This document shows positions 45,913-54,085 of a stretch of DNA of 64,000 bases, in pieces. The translations under genes and the position numbers were made by a program. The notes beneath the pieces were generated by a model. It was not told the origin of the DNA, ran no database searches, and saw only the letters and a program-made list of their open reading frames with translations. Source of the stretch: JACMQX01 sp040385105 (GTDB lineage: Bacteria > Pseudomonadota > Gammaproteobacteria > Burkholderiales > Burkholderiaceae_C); assembly GCA_040385105.1 (NCBI GenBank), contig JAZKHY010000028.1, positions 1 through 64,000 on the forward strand, written 5' to 3'. Numbering within the stretch: the stretch's first letter is position 1; each line of letters starts with the position of its first letter.

Positions 45913-46896
45913 TTGTCCGGCGACCTGTCATCCGCGGAAGACCTGACCAACCAGGAATTCGTCCCCATCCTCGTTCGGGCGCTCCAGCGTGCGCGCGCCC
46001 TGCTGCCGCCCGAAATTGGCCTGGTTCACGAAGTGGCGCATGACGACATGCGGGTGCGCGGCAACGCGGCGCTGCTCGAAGACGTGTTTGCCAGCGCCTG
46101 CATCCTGGCCTGGCAGTCCATGGGGGCGACCCGTTCGCAGATCGTGGTGGAGGCGGCCGAAGTCGTCATGGACGAGATCGTGCTGAACACCGACGCCGAA
46201 ACCCTGCAGGGCGGCTTGCCGCCGCGGCGCTATGCGCACATTTCCATCGGCACCAGCCAGCGCATGCCGGTCGGGCCGCTGCACCTGTCCATGCCACCGC
46301 CCCCGGAGGGCACGCGCCCGCCGAGCGCCCGCCGCCTGAAACTGATCCAGATGCGCGAGGCCGTGACGGCGCACAAGGGCACCTTCTCGGTGTTCACCGA
46401 CCCTGCGCTCGGCTCGGCTTTTGACATTTACCTGCCGACCGTGCTGCCGCTGGGCAGGCAGGCCATCAGCGGCTCCGGCAGCGCGGTGAGCCATGTTGTC
46501 TATGTGGATGACTATCTGGGCATGCGCGAGCTGGTGAGCGAAGTCCTGCCCGATGCCGGCTTCCGGGTCAGCTGTTTCGAGAGCGGCAGCGAGGCGCTGC
46601 GCTACATCAAGTCCGGCCAGGACGCCTGCGATGCCGTGGTCACGGACTACAAGCTGGTGGACCTCAACGGCATTGACCTGCTGCGGCAGATCAAGCAGTT
46701 GCAGCCCGACCTGCCCGTGATCATCGTGTCCGGCTATGCCGACGACGCCTTGCGCGCGAGGGCTGCCGAGCATGGCGCGGCCTTCGTCCTCAGCAAGAGC
46801 AACGACGTTGACCTGCTGTGCCAGGCCTTGCGGCAGCTGTTGCATGCCGACCCTGTGTCGCAGCCCGGCAGCTTCACCGACTGGGCCAGCCTCTGA
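45913..46896 (+). CDS. Receiver protein with a degenerate kinase-ATPase domain
   Basis: 327 aa. Residues about 10-180 resemble a histidine-kinase ATPase domain but lack a HisKA, the Asn of the N box (LLEDVFASACILAWQSM) and a DxGxG G1 box; the end AHKGTFSVFTDPALGSAFDIYLP still matches the kinase C-terminus. Residues about 195-315 are a receiver with VVYVDDYLG, Asp245 (AVVTDYKLVDLNG) and a Lys near SKSND. The start is a TTG with AAAGGAG nine bases upstream. It probably acts as a pseudo-kinase partner or output regulator. Confidence 0.83.
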   Translation: MSGDLSSAEDLTNQEFVPILVRALQRARALLPPEIGLVHEVAHDDMRVRGNAALLEDVFASACILAWQSMGATRSQIVVEAAEVVMDEIVLNTDAETLQGGLPPRRYAHISIGTSQRMPVGPLHLSMPPPPEGTRPPSARRLKLIQMREAVTAHKGTFSVFTDPALGSAFDIYLPTVLPLGRQAISGSGSAVSHVVYVDDYLGMRELVSEVLPDAGFRVSCFESGSEALRYIKSGQDACDAVVTDYKLVDLNGIDLLRQIKQLQPDLPVIIVSGYADDALRARAAEHGAAFVLSKSNDVDLLCQALRQLLHADPVSQPGSFTDWASL

Positions 46897-46921
46897 GGCA
46901 CGGGCCGCAGACCCAGCGCGC

Positions 46922-48157
46922 ATGCACATAGCCGTCATCGGCACCGGAATTGTCGGCGTGAGCTGCGCGGCCTGGCTGCAGCGGGACGGCCACCGCATCA
47001 CCTTCATCGACCCGCTGGATGCCGGCGAGGCCTGCTCCTTCGGCAACGCGGGCTCGCTCTCGCCCAGCGCCTGCCTGCCCGTCGGCATGCCGGGCATGTG
47101 GCGCCGCGTGCCGCGCTGGCTGCTGGACCCGCTGGGGCCGCTCACCGTGCGCTGGTCTTATGCGCCGCGGGTCGTTCCCTGGCTCATCAGCATGCTGCGC
47201 CACTCCACGCCGCAGGAAGTCACGCGCATCGCCACCAGCCTGCGTACCTTGCTGGAGCCGATCTTTGACAGCTACGGCCCGATGCTGGAGCATGCCGGCG
47301 CCGGCCACCTCGTCAAACGCAGCGGCTGCCTGTATGTGTATTCGTCGCGCGAGGCGGCCAACCAGTGGCGCTGGGGCATGAACCTGCGGCGGTCCCTGGG
47401 CGTGCAGCTGGTTGATGTGGAGCGGGAAGAGCTTGAAGCGCTGGAGCCTGACCTCAAGGGGCGCTTCCGCTTCGGCATCCTGGCGCCCGAGAACGGCTCC
47501 ACGCTGGACCCGTCACAACTGGTCAAGGCCATCCATGCGCGCTGCCTCGCCGACGGTGCCGCGCATGACCGCCGCCGCGCCACCGGCTTTGAGCGCGGGC
47601 AGGGCCGCGTCACCGGTGTGCGCTGCGACACCGGCGAGCCGCTGCCGGTGGACGGCGTGGTGGTGGCGGCCGGCGCCTGGTCAGGCGCCCTGGCCAGGCA
47701 GCTGGGCGAGCGCGTGCCGCTTGAAACCCAGCGCGGCTACCACGTCACCGTCCACAGCTCCAACCTGCAGTTGCGTCACACGGTCATGGCGTCCGAGAAT
47801 AACCTCATGGTCAACCCGATGGCCATGGGCCTGCGGCTGGCCGGCACGGTGGAATTCGCCGGCCTGGGCGCCGCCCCGAACTACGAACGCGCCAGGGCGT
47901 TGCTTCGGCAGGGGCAAGACCTGTTCCCCCACCTTGATACATCCAGAGTCACAGAATGGATGGGGCATCGTCCTTGCTTGCCTGACAGTCTTCCAGTGGT
48001 CGGGCCCGCACGCGGTGCAGGCAACGCCTGGCTGGCGTTCGGGCACGGCCACATGGGCATGTGCATGGGCGCCACCACCGGGCGTGAGGTGGCGCACATG
48101 GTGGCTGGCAGGCCAACCCGGGTTGACCTGCAGCCCTTCAGGCCCGGCCGGTTTTGA
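46922..48157 (+). CDS. FAD-dependent oxidoreductase, D-amino acid dehydrogenase-like
   Basis: 411 aa. The N-terminal dinucleotide fold is IAVIGTGIVGVSCAAWLQRDG with an acidic residue ending strand 2 (ITFIDP). A DAO-type C-terminal block reads MGHRPCLPDSLPVVGPARGAGNAWLAFGHGHMGMCMGATTG. It resembles DadA, which deaminates D-amino acids into the respiratory chain; the substrate is not fixed. A roughly 65-bp stretch (47937-48002) uses codons rare elsewhere here (AGA, ACA, CTT, TTG). Confidence 0.88.
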   Translation: MHIAVIGTGIVGVSCAAWLQRDGHRITFIDPLDAGEACSFGNAGSLSPSACLPVGMPGMWRRVPRWLLDPLGPLTVRWSYAPRVVPWLISMLRHSTPQEVTRIATSLRTLLEPIFDSYGPMLEHAGAGHLVKRSGCLYVYSSREAANQWRWGMNLRRSLGVQLVDVEREELEALEPDLKGRFRFGILAPENGSTLDPSQLVKAIHARCLADGAAHDRRRATGFERGQGRVTGVRCDTGEPLPVDGVVVAAGAWSGALARQLGERVPLETQRGYHVTVHSSNLQLRHTVMASENNLMVNPMAMGLRLAGTVEFAGLGAAPNYERARALLRQGQDLFPHLDTSRVTEWMGHRPCLPDSLPVVGPARGAGNAWLAFGHGHMGMCMGATTGREVAHMVAGRPTRVDLQPFRPGRF

Positions 48158-48182
48158 GTTTGCAACGCAACAGGAGTCCTTG

Positions 48183-49196
48183 ATGAAAACGCTTCTTCAG
48201 CTGAATGCCCCCAACCGCCGCCGCACCCTGCTGCTCGCCCTGGCTTTGGCAGGTGGCCTGGTAACAGCCTTGACGCCCATGGCCGCGCGCGCGCAGGCCT
48301 TCCCCGCCAAGCCCGTCCACATCATCGTGCCCTTCCCGCCCGGCGGCAGCACCGACCTGCTGGCCCGCCGCATCGGCGAGAAGCTCTCCGCCAAATGGGG
48401 CCAGCCGGTGGTGGTGGAGAACCGCGCGGGCGCCGGCGGCACCGTCGGCGCCGACTACGTGGCCAAGTCCCCGCGCGATGGCTACACCCTGCTCATGGGC
48501 GTGACCGGCAGCAACGCGATTGCCGGCGCGCTCTACCCCAAGCTGCCTTACGACGTGGTCAAGGACTTCGCGCCGGTGTCCATGGTGGTGAGCGCGCCGC
48601 TGGTGCTGGTGAAGAACCCGGCGGTGCCGGTGAACAACATGAAGGACGTGGTCGCCAAGCTCAAGGAGCGGCCCGCGTCGCTGAGCTACGGCTCGCCGGG
48701 CAACGGCACGTCCATGCACCTCACCGGCGAGCTGTTCAAGCTGCAGGGCAAGGTGTCGATGCTGCACATCCCGTACCGGGGCAGCGCGGCCGCGCTGACG
48801 GACCTGATGGGCGGCCAGATCGACGTGATGTATGGCGACGTGCTGGTGGTGCTGCCCGCCATCGAGTCCGGCAAGATCGTGCCGATTGCCGTCACCTCAA
48901 AGACGCGCCTGTCGCTGCTGCCCAATGTGCCGACCATTGCCGAGAGCGGCTACCCCGGCTTCGAGGCGCTGTCCTGGCAAGGCCTGTTTGCGCCCGCCGG
49001 CACCCCGCCCGACGTGGTGGCCCTGCTCAACCGCGAGGTAAACGCCGCGCTGCAGAGCCCGGACATCAAGGACTACTTTGCCAGCCGGGGCTTTGCCGTG
49101 GGTGGCAGCAGCGCTGCCGACTTCAGGGCCTTCGTCGCGGCCGAGGCCGCGAAGTGGGCCGAGGTGGTGAAGGTCTCGGGCGCCACGCCGAACTGA
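48183..49196 (+). CDS. Bug-family (TctC) tripartite tricarboxylate receptor
   Basis: A 337-aa periplasmic solute-binding protein. The signal peptide has RRR followed by LLLALALAGGLVTALTPMAARAQA with cleavage near AQA; the double arginine may allow Tat export. The mature protein starts FPAKPVHIIVPFPPGGSTDLLAR, the Bug signature, then ENRAGAGGTVGADYVAKSPRDGYTLL. The gene lacks adjacent TctA/TctB membrane subunits, common for Bug receptors of Burkholderiales. The neighbouring oxidoreductase and hydantoinase-like genes suggest an amino-acid- or hydantoin-like ligand. Confidence 0.93.
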   Translation: MKTLLQLNAPNRRRTLLLALALAGGLVTALTPMAARAQAFPAKPVHIIVPFPPGGSTDLLARRIGEKLSAKWGQPVVVENRAGAGGTVGADYVAKSPRDGYTLLMGVTGSNAIAGALYPKLPYDVVKDFAPVSMVVSAPLVLVKNPAVPVNNMKDVVAKLKERPASLSYGSPGNGTSMHLTGELFKLQGKVSMLHIPYRGSAAALTDLMGGQIDVMYGDVLVVLPAIESGKIVPIAVTSKTRLSLLPNVPTIAESGYPGFEALSWQGLFAPAGTPPDVVALLNREVNAALQSPDIKDYFASRGFAVGGSSAADFRAFVAAEAAKWAEVVKVSGATPN

Positions 49197-49219
49197 CGCG
49201 TCGTCCCGTACAGCCACGC

Positions 49220-51244
49220 ATGCCGACCGTCGCGCTGATCTGCACTGAAGGCTTTGCCGATGTGCTGACGCTGGGCCGGCAAAACCGCGCCGACCCTTAC
49301 GCCACGCATGTGGGGCCCTCGCCGTGGGAGCGGTTGCTGCCTTCGCCCTGGCGTGTGGAGCTTGCGGCGCGGGTGGATGCAAACGGGCAGGAGCTTGTGG
49401 CGCCGGACCTGGCGGCGCTGGATGCAGCCATTGCGGCCCTTACATCGGTGCCGGACAGTTTTGCGGTGTGCCTCCTGCACGGGCATGCCCACCCGGCGCA
49501 TGAGCAGCAGGTCATGGCTCATCTGCAACGCAGGTACACCCGGAGCAAACCAGTCTGCTCGCACGAACGCTCCTTGCCCGAAACGGCGGGGGAGTTTGAA
49601 TGGGCGGTGGCCACTCTGGCAGCGGCGGGCATCGTTGCACCGCCGGCCGCCAGCGCGCAGGACGGGCCCGCGCAGGCTGCGGTTGCCGTGGCAGAACCCT
49701 GGGCAGCTTTCGCGCAGGCGCTTGAGGGGCTGTCCAATGCCATGCAGGCGCGGCTGGTGGAGCGTGCCGTGTCATCCGTCGTGCGTGAAGCCATGGACTG
49801 CGCGGCCGCCGTCTTCCTGCCCGACGGCCGCATGGTTGCGCAGGCGAAGTCATTGCCCCTGCTGCTTGGCAGCCTGTCGCCGGCGGTGCAGGGCATCCTC
49901 AAGGTTTGCCCTGCAGCCAGTATGCAGCCTGAGGACGGCTACCTCAGCAACGACCCCTGGTCCGGCTGCACGCACCTGCCCGACTTTGTGCTGGTGCGGC
50001 CGGTGTTCACCGCCGGCCGCTTGCGCGCGCTGGTCGCCTGCATCCTGCACCACCAGGACATCGGTGGCATCGCGCCCGGCTCGCTGCCCACCAACGCGAC
50101 CAGCATTCACGAGGAAGGGCTGCGCATCCCGCCGGTGCGGCTCTTTGCGCAGGGGCGCCTGGACGAATCGCTCGCGGCCATGCTGCAAGCCAACTCCCGC
50201 ATGCCGGACAACCTGCGTGGCGACCTGGGTGCGCAGTGGCAGGCGCTGGAATGGGGTGACGCGGCGCTGCAGGAATTCATTGAAGACAACGACGCGGTCT
50301 TTGAGCCGCTGGCAGAAGCCACCCTGCAGGCCGCAGCCGGCGCCACCCGCAATGCCCTGCGGGCCGCGCCCGATGGTGACTACCACTTCGCCGATGCGCT
50401 GGACGGTGACGGCCTGAGCCTGGCACCTGTGGCCGTGGACGTGGTGCTGCAAAAGCGCGGCGATGCATTGACCATTGACCTCAGTGCCTGCGCCAGCCAG
50501 GCACGCGGCCCCATCAATGCATCGCAGGGCGCGGTGTGGACGGCGGTCACCTACTTCGCCCGCATGCTCGCGCCTGCGGCGCCCAGCAACGGCGGCTGCA
50601 CCGCGCACATCACCCTGGTCACCCGTGCCGGGAGCATTGTGGAGCCGGCCCCCGGCGCGGCCGTGAATGCGCGCACCAACCTCGTCAAGATGCTGGCCAA
50701 CGCGCTGCTCGGCGCCTGGGCGAAGGCCATGCCGCACAACACGCCCGCACCCAACGCAGGCGTGGCGGTGGTGCTGAACCTGAGCGGCGAGGTCGATGGC
50801 AAACGCTGGATGTTCACCGAGATCATCGCGTCTGCCGCCGGTGGTGCGCCCTGGGGCGCGGGCGGCAGCGGCGTTTCAACCGATGTGGGCAATGCGCGCA
50901 ACACGCCCGCCGAAGCCATTGAACGCCAGGCGCCGATCCGCGTCGAGCGTGTCACCCTGCATCACGGCTCGGGTGGCGCGGGCAGGCATGCAGGCGGCTG
51001 CGGCGTCACGCGCGCCTATCGGCTGCTCGGCGGCGAGGCCTTGATCTCTTACCGCGGCGAGCGGCACACCATTGCCGCACAAGGCGCGGCCGGCGGTGCG
51101 CCGGGGCGCAACGGTTCGGCGTGGATAGAGCGCGCCGGCGGCAAGCGTGTTGTGCTGGACGCGAAGGCCCGCGCAGAATGGCATCAGGGCGACCTGCTTG
51201 TCATACAGACCGCAGGCGCGGGCGGCTGGGGTCCGCCCGCCTGA
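49220..51244 (+). CDS. Hydantoinase B/oxoprolinase with a truncated HyuA N-terminus
   Basis: 674 aa. The C-terminal ~540 residues are a hydantoinase B/oxoprolinase domain (GYLSNDPWSGCTHLPDFVLVR, HHQDIGGIAPGSLPTNATSI, GGCTAHITLVTRAGS, YRGERHTIAAQGAAGGAPG). The first ~125 residues match the second half of a HyuA N-terminal domain (TEGFADVLTLGRQNRADPY; later PVCSHERSLPETAGEFE), but the DxGGTxTD ATP site and the whole HyuA catalytic domain are absent. It is either a natural fusion or the result of an in-frame deletion. Without a HyuA ATPase partner here, activity is uncertain. Confidence 0.85.
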   Translation: MPTVALICTEGFADVLTLGRQNRADPYATHVGPSPWERLLPSPWRVELAARVDANGQELVAPDLAALDAAIAALTSVPDSFAVCLLHGHAHPAHEQQVMAHLQRRYTRSKPVCSHERSLPETAGEFEWAVATLAAAGIVAPPAASAQDGPAQAAVAVAEPWAAFAQALEGLSNAMQARLVERAVSSVVREAMDCAAAVFLPDGRMVAQAKSLPLLLGSLSPAVQGILKVCPAASMQPEDGYLSNDPWSGCTHLPDFVLVRPVFTAGRLRALVACILHHQDIGGIAPGSLPTNATSIHEEGLRIPPVRLFAQGRLDESLAAMLQANSRMPDNLRGDLGAQWQALEWGDAALQEFIEDNDAVFEPLAEATLQAAAGATRNALRAAPDGDYHFADALDGDGLSLAPVAVDVVLQKRGDALTIDLSACASQARGPINASQGAVWTAVTYFARMLAPAAPSNGGCTAHITLVTRAGSIVEPAPGAAVNARTNLVKMLANALLGAWAKAMPHNTPAPNAGVAVVLNLSGEVDGKRWMFTEIIASAAGGAPWGAGGSGVSTDVGNARNTPAEAIERQAPIRVERVTLHHGSGGAGRHAGGCGVTRAYRLLGGEALISYRGERHTIAAQGAAGGAPGRNGSAWIERAGGKRVVLDAKARAEWHQGDLLVIQTAGAGGWGPPA

Positions 51245-51294
51245 GTTTTCCAACGACACCCCGTCAACGCGAAGCACCGGACAGAGGCAACATC

Positions 51295-52032
51295 ATGAGC
51301 AACAACGCGCCGTTCAACCCCGCCGCCATCCAGGTCCTGGCGTTTGACATCTTCGGCACCGTGGTGGATTGGTACGGCAGCATCAGCCGCGAAGTGGCGC
51401 AAAGCTTCCCCGGTGTGGACGGCGACGCCTTTGCCCGCGCCTGGCGCGCCGGCTACAAGCCCGCCATGGCCCGCGTCATGAGCGGCGAGCAGGGCTGGAC
51501 GCTGATCGACGACCTGCACCGCGGCATCCTGGACAGCATCGTCGGCCAGTTCGGCCTGGCGCATCTGGACGAAGCGCAGCGCGCCCACCTGAACCTCGCC
51601 TGGCACCGCCTGAACCCGTGGCCCGACAGTGCGCCGGGCCTTGCGCGCCTGAAAACCCGTTACCTGACCTGCACCCTGTCCAACGGAAACATCGGCCTGC
51701 TTACCCGCCTGGCCAAACATGGCGGCCTGCCGTTCGACTGCATCCTGAGCGCCGAAGTCTTCAAGGCCTACAAGCCCGACCCCGCCACCTACCTGGGCGT
51801 GGCCCGCGTCTTCGACGTGCCGCCGGAGCAGGTGATGCTCGTCGCCGCGCACCACGACGACCTGGCCGGCGCGAGGAAGTGCGGCCTGCGCACCGCCTAC
51901 ATCATGCGGCCTGCGGAGTTCGGGCTGAAGCAGCCCAAGGACGTGTCGGCAAAGCCTGAGAATGACATGCATTGCACGAGCCTGGTAGATCTGGCGGATC
52001 AACTGGGGTGCGCCAAAAAACTGCCGGCCTGA
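51295..52032 (+). CDS. Haloacid dehalogenase type II (HAD family)
   Basis: 245 aa. The nucleophile Asp is in VLAFDIFGTVVDWYG, the classic L-2-haloacid dehalogenase start; TLSNGNIGLLTRLAKHGGLPFD and SAEVFKAYKPDPATYL follow, and VMLVAAHHDDLAGARKCGLRTAYI closes the site. It would hydrolyse 2-haloacids, though some members have other substrates. The ATG is 50 bases after the hydantoinase-B gene on the same strand. Confidence 0.9.
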   Translation: MSNNAPFNPAAIQVLAFDIFGTVVDWYGSISREVAQSFPGVDGDAFARAWRAGYKPAMARVMSGEQGWTLIDDLHRGILDSIVGQFGLAHLDEAQRAHLNLAWHRLNPWPDSAPGLARLKTRYLTCTLSNGNIGLLTRLAKHGGLPFDCILSAEVFKAYKPDPATYLGVARVFDVPPEQVMLVAAHHDDLAGARKCGLRTAYIMRPAEFGLKQPKDVSAKPENDMHCTSLVDLADQLGCAKKLPA

Positions 52033-52099
52033 TGTGTCGATTCCGGCCGGACCGGTTCGTCGTGGGAGTACAGACCCACGCCAACCCAAGGAAGACACC

Positions 52100-52477
52100 A
52101 TGACAAAGTACCTCTGCCTCGCCTACTACGCCCCTGAAAAATTCGCCGCCATGTCGCCCGCCGATACGCAGGCCCTGGTCAGCCAGTGCCCGGCCAGGGA
52201 CGCGCAGCTCAAGGCCACCGGCCAGCTGGTGGTGAGCGCGTCGCTCAAGGGGCCTGACGCCGTCATCCACCTGAAGCCGCGCGGCGGCAAGCCCAAGGTC
52301 ACCGATGGCCCCTTTGCTGAAACCAAGGAGATGGTGGGCGGCTTTTTCATCATCGAGGCAGCGGACCGCGATGAGGCGGTGCGCCTGGCTTCAATGCATC
52401 CGGCAGCCACCCTGGGTGAGGACGTGGGGTGGTGGATCGAGATGCATCCGATCGGGTTTTTCGAGGCGAAGCTCTAG
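52100..52477 (+). CDS. YciI/DGPF-domain protein
   Basis: A 125-aa small alpha-beta protein. It carries the family motif DGPFAETKEMVGGFFIIEAADRDEA (DGPF at about residues 73-76) and ends EMHPIGFFEAKL. Related proteins are often encoded near ECF sigma factors, but none is seen here. Function unknown. The ATG at 52100 is preceded by AAGGAAG. It is convergent with the RidA gene, whose stop lies two bases from its own. Confidence 0.9.
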   Translation: MTKYLCLAYYAPEKFAAMSPADTQALVSQCPARDAQLKATGQLVVSASLKGPDAVIHLKPRGGKPKVTDGPFAETKEMVGGFFIIEAADRDEAVRLASMHPAATLGEDVGWWIEMHPIGFFEAKL

Positions 52478-52478
52478 T

Positions 52479-52865
52479 TCAACCCACAGCCGCCACGCAC
52501 TCGATCTCCAGCAACATCCTCGGGTCCGGCAGCGAGGCCACGACACAGGTCGTGCGTGCCGGGTAAGGCGCCGGCCCGAACGCCTCGGCGTAGCGGCGGT
52601 TCATCTCAGCCACGTCGGACTGCCGCGTGAGCAGCATGTTGACCTTGACCAGCGAACGCATCGACGAGCCGCCGCGTTCCAGGATCTGCCGCAGCGCCAC
52701 CACCGCCTGGTCAAACTGCTTGCCGAAGTCACCCTCGTCAATGCGGCCATCGTCGTAGTAGCCCGGCGTGCCTGAAACGAAAAGAAGATCGCCCACGCGT
52801 GCCGCCACCGACAGCGGTGGGGTCTTGAATTGTCCGTCGGGCTCAAAGTAGGTGATGTCCGGCAT
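52479..52865 (-). CDS. RidA/YjgF-family protein
   Basis: 128 aa, the usual length for this trimeric family of enamine/imine deaminases that remove reactive intermediates of amino acid metabolism. The GDLLFVSGTPGYYDDG start, VKVNMLLTRQSDVAEMNRRYAEAFG and PARTTCVVASLPDPRMLLEIECVA are typical, with the active-site Arg in YPAR and the Glu in LEIE. It is downstream of and co-directional with the AraC gene (66-base gap) and near amino-acid oxidase genes. Confidence 0.92.
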   Translation of the reverse strand: MPDITYFEPDGQFKTPPLSVAARVGDLLFVSGTPGYYDDGRIDEGDFGKQFDQAVVALRQILERGGSSMRSLVKVNMLLTRQSDVAEMNRRYAEAFGPAPYPARTTCVVASLPDPRMLLEIECVAAVG

Positions 52866-52931
52866 GTTGTCTTTCGTTCTGTTGATGGAGATGGTGCGGG
52901 CCTTGATCTTGTCAGACTGGCAGTGCCTGGA

Positions 52932-53960
52932 TCATCCTGTGCGAAACACCGTCGGCGACACCCCCGTCCAGGCCTTGAACGCCCGGATAAAACTCTTCTC
53001 GTTCCGGAACCCCGCCGCCGCAGCCACCTGCTTCACCGGCTTGTCCGTCCGGTTCAGCAACTCCTTCGCCCGTTCGCAGCGCACCTCGTCCTTCAATTGC
53101 TGCAGCGATGCGCCTTCTTCCTTGAGTTGCCGGTGCAGCGTGCGGGCCGACACATGCAGCAGCGCGGCCACGCCTTCGGCGCTGTGGGTGGCGCCGGGGT
53201 TGGCGGCGAGCGCCTGGCGTACCTGCTGCACCAGCAGCCTGTCGCGCCGGTACTGCAGTACGGTGATGGGCAGCGCGCGCTGCAGCATCTGCTGCAGCGC
53301 CTTCTCGTCGCGGCGCAGGGGCAGGGCCAGGTAGCGGGCGTCAAACCTGATCTCGGCGCGCGCTGCATCAAACACCAGCGGGCCGGGAAACATGTGGCTG
53401 TAGGCGCCGGCATGCGCCGGCGCCGGGTAGGGAAAGCGGGTTTCCTGCAGCGGGATGCGCGAGTCGATGTACCAGCAGGCCAGGCCGTGGATGTTGCGCA
53501 GCACAAAGCACAGACTCAGCTCGCGGGCCGGGCCCAGGTCTGCGAGTTCATCCACGCTGATGACCGCGGTGTCGCCGCCGCTGGCCAGGCCCAGGCGGAT
53601 GTCGGGTGCGATCAGGCCATGGTGGCGGCACCAGCGCTTCAGCGCCACGCCGAGGTTGGGCGCACTCAGGGATGCGCGGGCCAGCATGCCGTAGCTGCCC
53701 CAGGGCAGGCGGCGGCTGAAGGCGCCCAGGCCTTCGTCGTCCAGTTCGCGCATGGCGGCGTCCGACAGGGTTTCCATCTGCCTTGCAGTCATGCGGCCAT
53801 TGACCTGCGCAAGCTGCGCTGGCGTGATCTGTGCCAGCTTCAGCGCACCGGCAGGGTTCTGCCCGTAGCGCTTGTAGGCTGCGCCTATCGCCCGCGCGAA
53901 AGCCATGGGCGTGGCGGCGGCGGGCTGGGCCTGCGGGCGGGTGGCACTGTGTCCGGGCAT
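52932..53960 (-). CDS. AraC-family transcriptional regulator
   Basis: 342 aa. The C-terminal ~100 residues hold two helix-turn-helix units (TLHRQLKEEGASLQQLKDEV and VKQVAAAAGFRNEKSFIRAFKAWTGVSPTVFR). The N-terminal region (about 25-210) is an arabinose-binding-like sensor domain of the OruR/ArgR type. The start at 53960 is chosen because a longer form beginning at 54104 would run into the divergent carboxylase gene and lacks family sequence. It diverges from the carboxylase operon across 125 bases, so it may regulate that operon. Confidence 0.9.
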   Translation of the reverse strand: MPGHSATRPQAQPAAATPMAFARAIGAAYKRYGQNPAGALKLAQITPAQLAQVNGRMTARQMETLSDAAMRELDDEGLGAFSRRLPWGSYGMLARASLSAPNLGVALKRWCRHHGLIAPDIRLGLASGGDTAVISVDELADLGPARELSLCFVLRNIHGLACWYIDSRIPLQETRFPYPAPAHAGAYSHMFPGPLVFDAARAEIRFDARYLALPLRRDEKALQQMLQRALPITVLQYRRDRLLVQQVRQALAANPGATHSAEGVAALLHVSARTLHRQLKEEGASLQQLKDEVRCERAKELLNRTDKPVKQVAAAAGFRNEKSFIRAFKAWTGVSPTVFRTG

Positions 53961-54085
53961 ACCCTGAGTGTGGTGCAAGCTGGCACGATTTGCAACCTTG
54001 CTGGCCGCCCCGGCAGCGCGGGTTTTCCTTAAAGTCGTCTCTTTGGCGTAAGGTGTGGCCAACGCTTCCCTCTTGAGGATTTCGA

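Noticed and set aside
53961..54085. A LiuR-type palindrome upstream of the downstream leucine operon.
   Set aside because: Searched by eye for CGTTTAC/GTAAACG dyads; only an isolated GGCGTAAGG-like string was seen, not a dyad.
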